Made by a program: the position numbers and the translations under genes. The notes beneath the pieces are model-generated. The model ran no database searches. It saw only the letters and a list, made by a program, of their open reading frames with translations, and had not been told where the DNA came from. Below are positions 1 through 6,241 of a stretch of 9,035 nt of DNA, piece by piece (position 1 is the first letter of the stretch; each line of letters starts with the position of its first letter). Source of the DNA: Dehalococcoidia bacterium (GTDB lineage: Bacteria > Chloroflexota > Dehalococcoidia > GIF9 > AB-539-J10); assembly GCA_030606765.1 (NCBI GenBank), contig JAUWFX010000063.1, positions 1 through 9,035 of the forward strand, read 5' to 3'.

Positions 1-41
1 GTTTGAACGAGCTGCCTTAGCAATATCTTTATTATTCCCAT
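1..41 (-). CDS. mbhN: Module B NuoI/MbhN-family ferredoxin-like subunit, 3' part outside the window
   Basis: Only 13 codons are present, reading MGIIKILLRQLVQ from the ATG at 41. The stretch IKILLRQLV matches in character and position the amphipathic N-terminal helix of the module A ferredoxin-like subunit (IKVLFETLF). A GAGGCG ribosome site overlaps the stop of the NuoH-like gene ten bases upstream. A NuoI-type gene is missing elsewhere in module B and is required by every complex of this kind, so this is the expected place. The cluster-binding cysteines lie beyond the window, so the call is inferred from the start, spacing and context. Confidence 0.7.
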   Translation of the reverse strand, partial: MGIIKILLRQLVQ

Positions 42-51
42 ATGTTTCGCC

Positions 52-1059
52 TCACACTACCGTATCTGCCCATATCAATATCAGACCGACAAGACTTACG
101 AGTGACATCGCGACGACATAGACTTTACTTGCCTGGTCAATCTTGAAACGCGCCATGGCAGCGCGTATCAACATTATACAAACAAACATCACCACAAAGA
201 CCTTGACCAGGAAGAACAGCCCATTCACAACCGTTGCAAGAGCAGGTACCCCGCTTCTAATTACAGACAAGGGATTGTACGGGAAAAACAAAGCTACTAT
301 CAAAGCCGCCATGGCAAAAGCTCGTATTGCGCTTGCGATATAGAATAGGGCAAGGTTTCTACCAGAATATTCAACCAGTATTCCGCCAGCAATTTCAGTT
401 TCAGCCTCTGCCGCGTCAAATGGTATCTTGCCAACTTCTCCCGGCGTAACCATTAGAAGAACAAAGAGTAACATTAATGTTCCTACAACTCCAGCCGGGC
501 CCGCTATATTCCATATCGGATTTGCAGCAATCGTAGATAACGCAAATGGATTGGCACCAGTAACATAGCTGGTACGCCAGCCAATAGCAACTATTGTCAT
601 CGCCAGGGGGAATTCGTAACTCATCATAATAACCATTTCGCGTTGCGCTCCCACAGTGGCATATGGCGAGCTCGACGCGAACCCGGCCACCACAAGTGCC
701 AGAGAAGGTATTACTAACAAGTATAGGAGCACTATTGCATCACCGAAGCCCTCAAAAAGTGGCTTCTGTCCGAAAATGGGTATGTAGAGAAACAGTATAG
801 CTGACCCCACCAGACAGAGGATTGGGGCCGCCCTGAACAACCAACTAAGGGAACCATCGGGAATTATGCTTTCCTTCATGAGCAGCTTCCTGATGTCGCG
901 GAAGGGCTGCACTATGGGTGGTCCTATCCTGCCTTGCATGTGGGCAACCAGCTTGCGGTCTATGCCGAGGTACAACAGAGCAAATAGCGTCCCAACTACT
1001 CCCACGATGACCGGGCCGCCAATGATTGCTGCAATGTCTGCTGGACTATTAGCTGTCAA
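52..1059 (-). CDS. mbhM: Module B NuoH/MbhM-family membrane anchor subunit
   Basis: A 335-residue (TTG start) integral membrane protein, about eight helices, anchoring the hydrogenase and starting the ion path. Motifs are AHMQGRIGPPIVQPFRD near 39-55, ASSSPYATVGAQREM, MSYEFPLAM and PFDAAEAETEIAGG at 213-226, then EYSGRN. All three glutamates of the E-x-E-x-E loop are kept (E218, E220, E222). No ATG fits: the ATG at 1197 would add 46 residues copied from the other frame of the large-subunit gene. The TTG at 1059 gives an N-terminus matching the 334-residue module A paralogue, and GGAAG lies a few bases before it. It overlaps the large-subunit stop by 11 bases. The TGA stop is followed closely by the ribosome site of the next gene. 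The start is the least certain part. Confidence 0.92.
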   Translation of the reverse strand: MTANSPADIAAIIGGPVIVGVVGTLFALLYLGIDRKLVAHMQGRIGPPIVQPFRDIRKLLMKESIIPDGSLSWLFRAAPILCLVGSAILFLYIPIFGQKPLFEGFGDAIVLLYLLVIPSLALVVAGFASSSPYATVGAQREMVIMMSYEFPLAMTIVAIGWRTSYVTGANPFALSTIAANPIWNIAGPAGVVGTLMLLFVLLMVTPGEVGKIPFDAAEAETEIAGGILVEYSGRNLALFYIASAIRAFAMAALIVALFFPYNPLSVIRSGVPALATVVNGLFFLVKVFVVMFVCIMLIRAAMARFKIDQASKVYVVAMSLVSLVGLILIWADTVV

Positions 1060-2302
1060 ATTCGGCTTCCAACCTTTTTGTTTTTTCAACCGAGAGCTCG
1101 TGCAACTCTCTGTAACTAAGTAGTGATGTGTTCTTCGTTTTTGAGTCCACAACGATAGCTCTATTAGTGCATGACATACAGGGGTCAATAGAGGCAAAGG
1201 CTATTGGAACGTCAGCAATCTGCCCGCCTTTGAGTATCGTTGGTATCGACATCAGATTTACATATGTAGGGGCTCTTATCTTCCAGGTGGACAAGGTCTC
1301 TCTGCCAGCTTCCAACCGGACATAATGTACAACCTCGCCTCTGGGCGCTTCGGCTCGCCCGATACCTTCACCTTCTGCTTGAGTCAGCGTTTTTAAAAGC
1401 ACCGCTATCTTTGGTTGTGCCAGTATCGGACCGGGTGGCATCTTCTCCAAACACTGCTCTATGATTTCAATTGCCTGCTTGACCTCCAGCAATCGGACAA
1501 TTATTCTGTCATATACATCGCCGACTACTGTTCCGGTGAGCATGTCAGGGGTAATGGCTTTAATATCTAAATCAGCATATCCACCATAAGGCTGGTCCTG
1601 TCTTACATCTTTGGGGACGCCGCTGGCCCTGCCGGTGGGCCCCACGGCAAGCAGTTTCAAAGCGTCCTCGGTCTTCAGGATACCTACATTCTTTGTCCGC
1701 ATCCGTATCGTCTTATCATCCAAAAACAGAGTCTTCAACTGGTCAAATATGCTCTTGTAGTAATCCAGAGATTGTCTAATCCTGGGGAACTGTTCTTCAG
1801 TAATATCTCTTCTCACTCCGCCAATCTGAAACATAGCTTTAGTGACCCGGTTCCCGGTCACATACTCTATCAGGTCCATTATTTCTTCCCTGACACGCCA
1901 GACAAAATAAAACACGCTGTCAAAGCCAATCTCGTGAGCGGCAACACCTGCCCATAAGAGATGAGAATGTATCCGCTCCATCTCAGCGATAATGACCCTT
2001 ATATATTCAGCCCGCTCCGGGGGAGTGATTCCCATAGCCTGCTCCACAGCCATAACATATGCGAAGGGATGGCATATATTGCAAATGCCGCATACCCGCT
2101 CAGCCAGATATATGTTCTGGATAGGGTTATTTCTATTCATGCCAAGCCATTCAATGCCACGGTGGACCTGTCCTACAACGACATCTACATCCACAATTTC
2201 TTCGCCATCAATGCTAAGGTCAAGCCGAATGGGTTCCTTCAGGGCAGGGTGAATTGGCCCCACAGGTATCGTGTATCTCGTTTTCGTCTCATCCATTGCC
2301 AT
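1049..2302 (-). CDS. mbhL: Module B group 4 [NiFe] hydrogenase large (catalytic) subunit, MbhL/NuoD family
   Basis: A 417-residue catalytic subunit that interconverts protons and H2 at a [NiFe] centre facing the cytoplasm, coupled to ferredoxin. All four metal ligands are present: C71 and C74 in ERVCGICNICH, and C375 and C378 in IDPCMSCTNR. Other conserved features are GPIHP (15-19), HRGIE (47-51) and GGVRRDI. After R381 come 36 more residues, matching the peptide removed by a HycI/CooH-type endopeptidase after nickel insertion. The usual TER or TDR after the last cysteine is TNR here. The start is ATG 2302 (or 2296), with GGGAGG upstream. A start at 2356 would add 18 unrelated residues. Maturation needs hyp genes and a protease, not in this window. 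Exact subgroup (4d-like or 4g-like) is not decided. Confidence 0.95.
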   Translation of the reverse strand: MAMDETKTRYTIPVGPIHPALKEPIRLDLSIDGEEIVDVDVVVGQVHRGIEWLGMNRNNPIQNIYLAERVCGICNICHPFAYVMAVEQAMGITPPERAEYIRVIIAEMERIHSHLLWAGVAAHEIGFDSVFYFVWRVREEIMDLIEYVTGNRVTKAMFQIGGVRRDITEEQFPRIRQSLDYYKSIFDQLKTLFLDDKTIRMRTKNVGILKTEDALKLLAVGPTGRASGVPKDVRQDQPYGGYADLDIKAITPDMLTGTVVGDVYDRIIVRLLEVKQAIEIIEQCLEKMPPGPILAQPKIAVLLKTLTQAEGEGIGRAEAPRGEVVHYVRLEAGRETLSTWKIRAPTYVNLMSIPTILKGGQIADVPIAFASIDPCMSCTNRAIVVDSKTKNTSLLSYRELHELSVEKTKRLEAEFDS

Positions 2303-2834
2303 ATTTTTTCTGCCTCCCAGGCAGGACTCTAAGCATGTCCTTTGGTCCTGTCTCATCAGTCCTCCAGGGGTAAACCCCCTGGGGAAAATCTTCGGGCAGG
2401 AACAAGCGCCTGTTATCCGGGATACCGACCACTTCTACTCCCATCATTTCCTGGGTCTCGCGCTCGGTAAATATAGCACCGGGAATGAGGTCGGTAATCG
2501 TTGGTATCTTCAGGTCAATCTTGGGCAGCTTCACCCGCAGTCCCAGGCTCAACTCCTCCAAATGATGGCCATAGTAAATGGTGAAGTGGTAGATGAGCTC
2601 TACCTCGGTGCCCAGGTCGCTCGAGGAGATAACGGCCAGGTGGGGATATTCCTGGAGGTGGCAGATATGGTCAACAGCGTCACGGAAGGCACTCTTTTTC
2701 ACCTCGACCCAGATGCTGCGGAACTTATTCTTCTTGACGGCGATCTCGCGCTCGTAGACCGAGCCGCCGATAAAGCCATCGCCCAGCTTTTTGCCGAAAC
2801 TATCGATGATGGCCTGCGGGGTAAGCCTCTCCAC
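2289..2834 (-). CDS. mbhK: Module B NuoC/MbhK-family hydrogenase subunit (complex I 30 kDa type)
   Basis: A 181-residue soluble subunit starting at GTG 2834, chosen for its strong ribosome site and one-base overlap with the previous stop. The signature region is TERETQEMMGVEVVG near residues 123-137, followed by LFLPEDFPQGVYPWR; the usual PxRKDF ending has become PWRTDE. The first half (FGKKLGDGF, ERDxAV-like strand, FRDAVDHICHLQEYPHLAVIS) is the standard fold. It is a cofactor-free partner of the large subunit. The 5' part is visibly richer in G+C (about 57% over 2701-2820) than most of the cluster. The last bases overlap the start of the large-subunit gene. Family secure, role inferred from the complex. 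Confidence 0.9.
   Translation of the reverse strand: MERLTPQAIIDSFGKKLGDGFIGGSVYEREIAVKKNKFRSIWVEVKKSAFRDAVDHICHLQEYPHLAVISSSDLGTEVELIYHFTIYYGHHLEELSLGLRVKLPKIDLKIPTITDLIPGAIFTERETQEMMGVEVVGIPDNRRLFLPEDFPQGVYPWRTDETGPKDMLRVLPGRQKKYGNG
2310..2324 (-). promoter_or_regulatory. Hairpin covering the Shine-Dalgarno site of the hydrogenase large subunit
   Basis: On the transcribed strand CTGCCT-GGG-AGGCAG is a perfect 6-bp stem with a 3-base loop, followed by a run of A. The GGGAGG ribosome site (2313-2318) of the large-subunit gene lies in the loop and the 3' arm, 10 bases before the ATG at 2302. When folded it would hide the site; ribosomes finishing the upstream gene would open it. It lies inside the upstream coding sequence, so chance is possible. 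Confidence 0.35.
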
Positions 2835-3268
2835 TAAGCCACCTCCTGCTTGACCAGTTTTTCCAGCTTCACCCAGGCCATGACCACACCGTGAATAATG
2901 GCCTCCGGCCGCGGCGGACATCCCGGGACATAAACATCCACCGGAATAATCTGGTCTACTGGCCCTACCAGATTGTAGGATTCATGAAACACGCCCCCTT
3001 CTATACCGCAGTTGCCAACTACGATGACCATTTTAGGGTCGGGTACCTGTTCGTATACTCGCTTTACTCTCGAAGCCATCTGCCTCGCTACCGGACCCGT
3101 AACCAGCAATACATCTGCGTGTCGTGGTGAGCCAACGAGGACTATGCCAAAACGCTCGACATCATACCTGGGGGTAAGTGTGGCCAGGATCTCAATATCG
3201 CATCCATTGCACGACCCTGTATTAAGATGATAGACCCACAGCGCTCTTTTGAAAGAGTTAAAGCCCAT
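2834..3268 (-). CDS. mbhJ: Module B [NiFe] hydrogenase small subunit, MbhJ/NuoB family
   Basis: A 144-residue electron-transfer subunit. The four ligands of the proximal [4Fe-4S] cluster are C20 and C23 (TGSCNGCDIE, the typical hydrogenase form), C87 (VGNCGIEGG) and C117 (PGCPPRPEA). It is short, as in group 4 enzymes, lacking the medial and distal cluster domain of uptake hydrogenases and any Tat signal, so it acts in the cytoplasm. The start ATG at 3268 has AAGGAG upstream, 16 bases after the previous stop. Its TAG stop shares one base with the GTG start of the next gene. The CNGCDIE form and the partner large subunit with all four nickel ligands together mark this as a true hydrogenase pair. 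Confidence 0.94.
   Translation of the reverse strand: MGFNSFKRALWVYHLNTGSCNGCDIEILATLTPRYDVERFGIVLVGSPRHADVLLVTGPVARQMASRVKRVYEQVPDPKMVIVVGNCGIEGGVFHESYNLVGPVDQIIPVDVYVPGCPPRPEAIIHGVVMAWVKLEKLVKQEVA
2841..2846 (-). promoter_or_regulatory. Shine-Dalgarno GGAGGT setting the GTG start of the module B NuoC-like gene
   Basis: AGGAGGTGG on the transcribed strand places GGAGGT six bases before the GTG at 2834, which itself overlaps the TAG stop of the small-subunit gene. This near-perfect site decides the start against a longer frame beginning at 2921 that would add 29 glycine- and alanine-rich residues not belonging to the family. Confidence 0.85.
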
Positions 3269-3284
3269 ATTCTCTCCTTTTCAT

Positions 3285-3617
3285 CTAAGTCAACGATGCA
3301 ATAAGCAGTATCACCGTAGTCAGGGCTGTAATGGCTATAAGCCAGATGATAAAGTCATTTATTATTCCCGTATGCGCTCTTACAGTTGGGTCATAGTATT
3401 GCTTGAGTGTCTGGAAAAACCCCCAATATATGTTGTGGGACTTTATGTGTCTTTGCTCTACAGCAGGTGGCTCTTCGCCCGACAGGAAAATCTCTGTTTG
3501 AGCAGTTCCTTCCTTATACTTTTTCTGCCCCCGACTTCTAAAAAGGTAGGCCATTGCTATCAAGATTACAAATGCAATGATGCAAATGACAGGATTCCAG
3601 AAAGGAAGACTTATCAT
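3285..3617 (-). CDS. mbhI: Module B small two-helix membrane protein, MbhI-like
   Basis: A 110-residue paralogue of the protein at 7188-7523, with the same plan: a hydrophobic helix at about 8-26, a polar middle, and a second helix at about 88-109. The shared landmarks are SHNIYWGFFQTLKQYY and AHTGIINDFIIWLIA; the first helix and the loop after it have diverged. In Mbh this protein lies against the antiporter subunit. Here no antiporter gene precedes it, only the NuoH-like gene of module A. A second copy of the linker therefore exists without a second visible antiporter. It starts at ATG 3617 with a GAGGG site six bases upstream. The name is inferred from position before the small subunit and from the paralogue. 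Confidence 0.82.
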   Translation of the reverse strand: MISLPFWNPVICIIAFVILIAMAYLFRSRGQKKYKEGTAQTEIFLSGEEPPAVEQRHIKSHNIYWGFFQTLKQYYDPTVRAHTGIINDFIIWLIAITALTTVILLIASLT

Positions 3618-3684
3618 TCGTAACCCTCACTCATGTTGAATCCTTCAACTCAGATTCTATCAAGAAAGCTACTTCTTCGCTATG
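3618..3684 (-). other. 67-base gap between the two modules; no clear promoter
   Basis: This is the only intergenic space above about 20 bases in the window. On the transcribed strand it holds a short perfect inverted repeat and then a GAGGG ribosome site (3624-3628) six bases before the ATG at 3617. I see no convincing -35/-10 pair, archaeal TATA box or U-tract terminator. Read-through from module A to module B is the simplest view, though a weak internal promoter cannot be excluded. Confidence 0.5.
3635..3649 (-). repeat. Short inverted repeat (6-bp stem, 3-base loop) upstream of module B
   Basis: GTTGAA-GGA-TTCAAC on the transcribed strand forms a perfect but AT-rich stem, 18 bases before the module B start codon. 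There is no following U-run, so it is not an ordinary intrinsic terminator. It could be an RNA processing or stability element between the modules, or chance. Confidence 0.35.
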
Positions 3685-4689
3685 CTAGTTCGGTACCACG
3701 AGTAATATAAGGCCAACTAAGGCTATAGCTGTGGTAGCACCCCAATAGATGGTGGGAACTTGAGATATCTTCAACCTGGCCACCGCCACTCTGGTCAAGG
3801 TCACAGTCAACGTTGTAACCAAGAACAACTTTAACAAGAAAAACACAAAATCTATAGATGAGCCAATAGGGCCGCTTATACCAATGAGGGGAGATAGGTC
3901 ATAAGGGAAGAACAAGGCAACAGTCAGAGTGCCTACTGCCACCATCTTTGCGGCATCGGCAAGGTAGAAAAGAGCGAAATTCCGTCCTGAATACTCAGCT
4001 GTCAAGCCTTCGGCAATTTCCGGACTTGCCTCATCAATATCAAAAGGCACCGTAGCCAATTGACCCGGTGTAACCACGACTATGGGAAAAAGAAGCAATA
4101 GCATACCTATGATGCCGGCAGGGCCTACATGGCCCCACAGCGGGTGTGAGTAGATAAAAGCAAGGCCAAAAACGCTCTCACCAGGGTAAAGCTGATTTAG
4201 CTTCCAGGCAATAGCAATCGCAACCACAGCGAGTGGGAACTCATAGGACATCATGGTTACCATTTTTCGTTGCGCTCCGATGGTGGCAAAGGGAGAGGAA
4301 GAGGCAAACCCTCCGGCCACCATAGCCAACGCGGGAAGTATGAGCAGATATACAACCAGAATAAGGTCTCCGTATCCAGAAAGTATGGGGGTGAAGGTCA
4401 GCCCACCGAAAGGCAAGTAGAGAAGCACAGTAATCACGGAAGCCAAAGATACGATTGGCGCCGCATTATAGAGCCAAGTCAGCGCTCTCTCAGGCTGAAC
4501 CGAATCCTTAATCATAAATTTGCTCACATCCAGAAAAGGCTGTATTATCGGTGGCCCTATCCTGCTCTGCATGTGAGCACTGATTTTTCTATCGAAGCCC
4601 TTATATAATAGGCCACAAAAGATCCCAAAGGCGGCAAGACCTATCGTTCCTATAACTGCTCCTAGAGCAGTCCCGGAGGTAACAACCAT
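3685..4689 (-). CDS. Module A NuoH/MbhM-family membrane anchor subunit
   Basis: A 334-residue integral membrane protein, about eight helices by inspection, that anchors the soluble arm and forms the start of the proton or ion path. Family motifs are clear: SAHMQSRIGPPIIQPFLD at 37-54, FASSSPFATIGAQRKM at 128-143, MSYEFPLAV, and PFDIDEASPEIAEG at 215-228 followed by AEYSGRN. In this last loop complex I and module B have three glutamates spaced E-x-E-x-E; here the middle one is serine (S222), with E220 and E224 kept and an extra D219. The core is about half identical, by eye, to the second NuoH-like protein at 52-1059. The start ATG at 4689 is one base after the previous stop, with AAAGGA a little upstream. 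It is the last gene of module A. Confidence 0.94.
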   Translation of the reverse strand: MVVTSGTALGAVIGTIGLAAFGIFCGLLYKGFDRKISAHMQSRIGPPIIQPFLDVSKFMIKDSVQPERALTWLYNAAPIVSLASVITVLLYLPFGGLTFTPILSGYGDLILVVYLLILPALAMVAGGFASSSPFATIGAQRKMVTMMSYEFPLAVVAIAIAWKLNQLYPGESVFGLAFIYSHPLWGHVGPAGIIGMLLLLFPIVVVTPGQLATVPFDIDEASPEIAEGLTAEYSGRNFALFYLADAAKMVAVGTLTVALFFPYDLSPLIGISGPIGSSIDFVFFLLKLFLVTTLTVTLTRVAVARLKISQVPTIYWGATTAIALVGLILLVVPN

Positions 4690-4690
4690 A

Positions 4691-5071
4691 TTATTGCGGT
4701 CCTTTCGGCATAGGATTCTTAATCACCGCAGAAGGATCAGGAGTGGCAAGAAACACGTTCTTCGTCAGCTTGAGACATTTTCTCGGGCAGATATCCTGGC
4801 AAAGACCACAGAAACAGCATTTCCCAAGATCTAATCGAGGATAGGTTTTGGGATATTTCTCTTTGTGTTCTTCAGGTAACTCCACCATTTCTACAGCCCT
4901 ATTGGGACATATCTCAGCACAGAGTCCACAGCTTACACATTTGTCTATGTCAAGCTCATGTTCTCCGCGATAGTCTTCTGGAATTTCAATAGCTTCGTAG
5001 GGAAACTTAACCGTCATCGGCTTAGAAAATAACGTCTCAAACAACACTTTTATCGTTTTCACCATGCTCAT
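4691..5071 (-). CDS. Module A NuoI/MbhN-family 2x[4Fe-4S] ferredoxin-like subunit
   Basis: A 126-residue electron-entry subunit. It has two complete cluster motifs: C45-x2-C48-x2-C51-x3-C55-P and C85-x2-C88-x2-C91-x3-C95-P, with extra cysteines at C86 and C99. The N-terminal IKVLFETLFSKPMTV segment is the amphipathic helix that lays this family on the membrane anchor. In Mbh-type complexes it takes electrons from free ferredoxin and passes them to the small subunit. It starts at ATG 5071, six bases after the large-subunit stop, with a weak GGTGA-like site before it, which suggests translational coupling. It ends one base before the NuoH-like gene. In module B the corresponding gene lies after, not before, the NuoH-like gene. 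Confidence 0.95.
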   Translation of the reverse strand: MSMVKTIKVLFETLFSKPMTVKFPYEAIEIPEDYRGEHELDIDKCVSCGLCAEICPNRAVEMVELPEEHKEKYPKTYPRLDLGKCCFCGLCQDICPRKCLKLTKNVFLATPDPSAVIKNPMPKGPQ

Positions 5072-5077
5072 CGTACA

Positions 5078-6241
5078 TCACCTATCCATATCGGCAGGAC
5101 AAATGTTTAGGCTCCAATAGATAGCCGGGATATCCGCTATTTGGGACCCTTCTAGCAAATGTTCGAGGACCGGTATCATATGCAAGAAATCTGGGCCCCT
5201 TAGCTTAACCCTGTAGGGTTCTCCCCTTCCGATACTTCTCATATAGGCACATCCTTCCCCTCTGCAAAGCTCGTTACGCACATATACCTCACCATCGGGT
5301 ATCTTGACACGTGAGGGAGGCGTAATTTTTGCCGGTTCTCTAATGTTTCCTTGTGGTATTCTATCCAGGACCTGTTTTATAATCTTCACGGATTCCTCCA
5401 TCTCGCTCCCCATGATCAAATAGCGAGCATAGGCATCTCCTTCCCGCCTAACTGGTATATCAAAGTCTAATTCATCGTATATCTCATATGGATCGTCCTT
5501 CCTTACATCTGTCCCCATTCCACAGGCTCTCAACACTGGTCCTGTTGCCCCCAGCCTGATTGCGTCTTCCGTGCTTAGAATACCAACACCTTTCGTCCTT
5601 CCAGAAAACACTATATTGTCGAAGTCCTTCATTTTCTGCATCATCTCTTCTGTTTGACCCAGGACGCTCCTTATCTTATCTTCAGCCCCACCAGGCAGGT
5701 CTCTTCTCACCCCTCCTGGACATATGTAACCTGCTGGGTAGACTCTTCCCCCTGTTATCAGTTCGAAAAGGTCCAGTATATAGTCCCTGTAGCCAAAAGC
5801 CATCTTAAATCCGGTATCAAAACCGAGGCCGAGGCTCAGTGCACCATACCAAATGAGGTGGGACTGCAATCTCGACAGCTCTGCCATTAACACTCTTATG
5901 TATCTGGCTCGTTGGGGAATCTCAACGCCTGTCAACTCGTCCACCGCCTCAGCATGGACTAGATTCCAATTAAGTGCCTCGAAGATACAGACTCTATCTG
6001 ATAACACAGCATTCTGCATGGGAACCCTGTACTCCATCAGCTTTTCAAATCCCCTATGCAGATAACCGGGGTCAGCACGGGCAGACGTTACCTTCTCCCC
6101 GTCTATTCTTAGCTTCACGCCGAAATTCCCAGAGCCAGAATGTGCTGGTCCAAAATAGAAGTTATAATCGGTGTCTTCTGGGATAATTTGCTCTATGTGC
6201 TCAATCGTAATAAGCTCTTTCTCGTTCATTTGTTTGGTCAT
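5078..6241 (-). CDS. Module A NuoD/MbhL-family large subunit lacking half of the [NiFe] ligands (Ehr/Mbx-like)
   Basis: A 387-residue catalytic-type subunit. Family features include GPAH at 31-34, LHRGFEKL near 61-68 (the conserved RGxE), GGVRRDLPGG in the middle and SQIADIP near the end. In true hydrogenases two CxxC pairs hold Ni and Fe. Here the first is C85-I-F-E88 (RVCIFEALNWN) and the second is C381-P-A-D384 (SLNICPADMDR). One cysteine of each pair is kept and the other is acidic. The chain ends at R387, aligned with the arginine after which the hydrogenase precursor is cut, so there is no peptide to remove. This resembles complex I NuoD (ending in xDR) and the Mbx/Mbs or Ehr proteins. 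The tyrosine of the complex I quinone site is not visible at the equivalent place. The start is ATG 6241, with a second ATG at 6229 as alternative. The substrate is unknown; classical H2 activity is unlikely. Confidence 0.9.
   Translation of the reverse strand: MTKQMNEKELITIEHIEQIIPEDTDYNFYFGPAHSGSGNFGVKLRIDGEKVTSARADPGYLHRGFEKLMEYRVPMQNAVLSDRVCIFEALNWNLVHAEAVDELTGVEIPQRARYIRVLMAELSRLQSHLIWYGALSLGLGFDTGFKMAFGYRDYILDLFELITGGRVYPAGYICPGGVRRDLPGGAEDKIRSVLGQTEEMMQKMKDFDNIVFSGRTKGVGILSTEDAIRLGATGPVLRACGMGTDVRKDDPYEIYDELDFDIPVRREGDAYARYLIMGSEMEESVKIIKQVLDRIPQGNIREPAKITPPSRVKIPDGEVYVRNELCRGEGCAYMRSIGRGEPYRVKLRGPDFLHMIPVLEHLLEGSQIADIPAIYWSLNICPADMDR

Noticed and set aside
52..1197. ATG start of the module B NuoH-like gene at 1197
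   Set aside because: The 46 added residues are polar and come from reading through the large-subunit gene in another frame; TTG 1059 matches the paralogue's length.
1049..2356. Longer start of the hydrogenase large subunit at 2356
   Set aside because: The extra 18 residues are not family-like and no ribosome site precedes it; ATG 2302 has GGGAGG at a suitable distance.
2364..2382. Strong hairpin CCAGGGG-5 bases-CCCCTGG as a possible terminator
   Set aside because: It lies inside the NuoC-like gene where it encodes the family-conserved PQGVYPWR segment, and no U-run follows.
2271..2837. A 188-codon open frame on the plus strand opposite the NuoC-like gene
   Set aside because: It is antisense to a gene with clear family motifs and a strong ribosome site; its protein shows no recognisable domain, and G+C-rich coding DNA often leaves such open frames.
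2289..2921. Longer start of the module B NuoC-like gene at 2921
   Set aside because: It would overlap the small-subunit gene by 88 bases and add 29 low-complexity residues; GTG at 2834 has GGAGGT six bases upstream and overlaps the stop by one base.
3614..3634. Six-codon open frame (MSEGYE) overlapping the module B start
   Set aside because: It has no ribosome site of its own and is within chance expectation; leader-peptide control is not supported.
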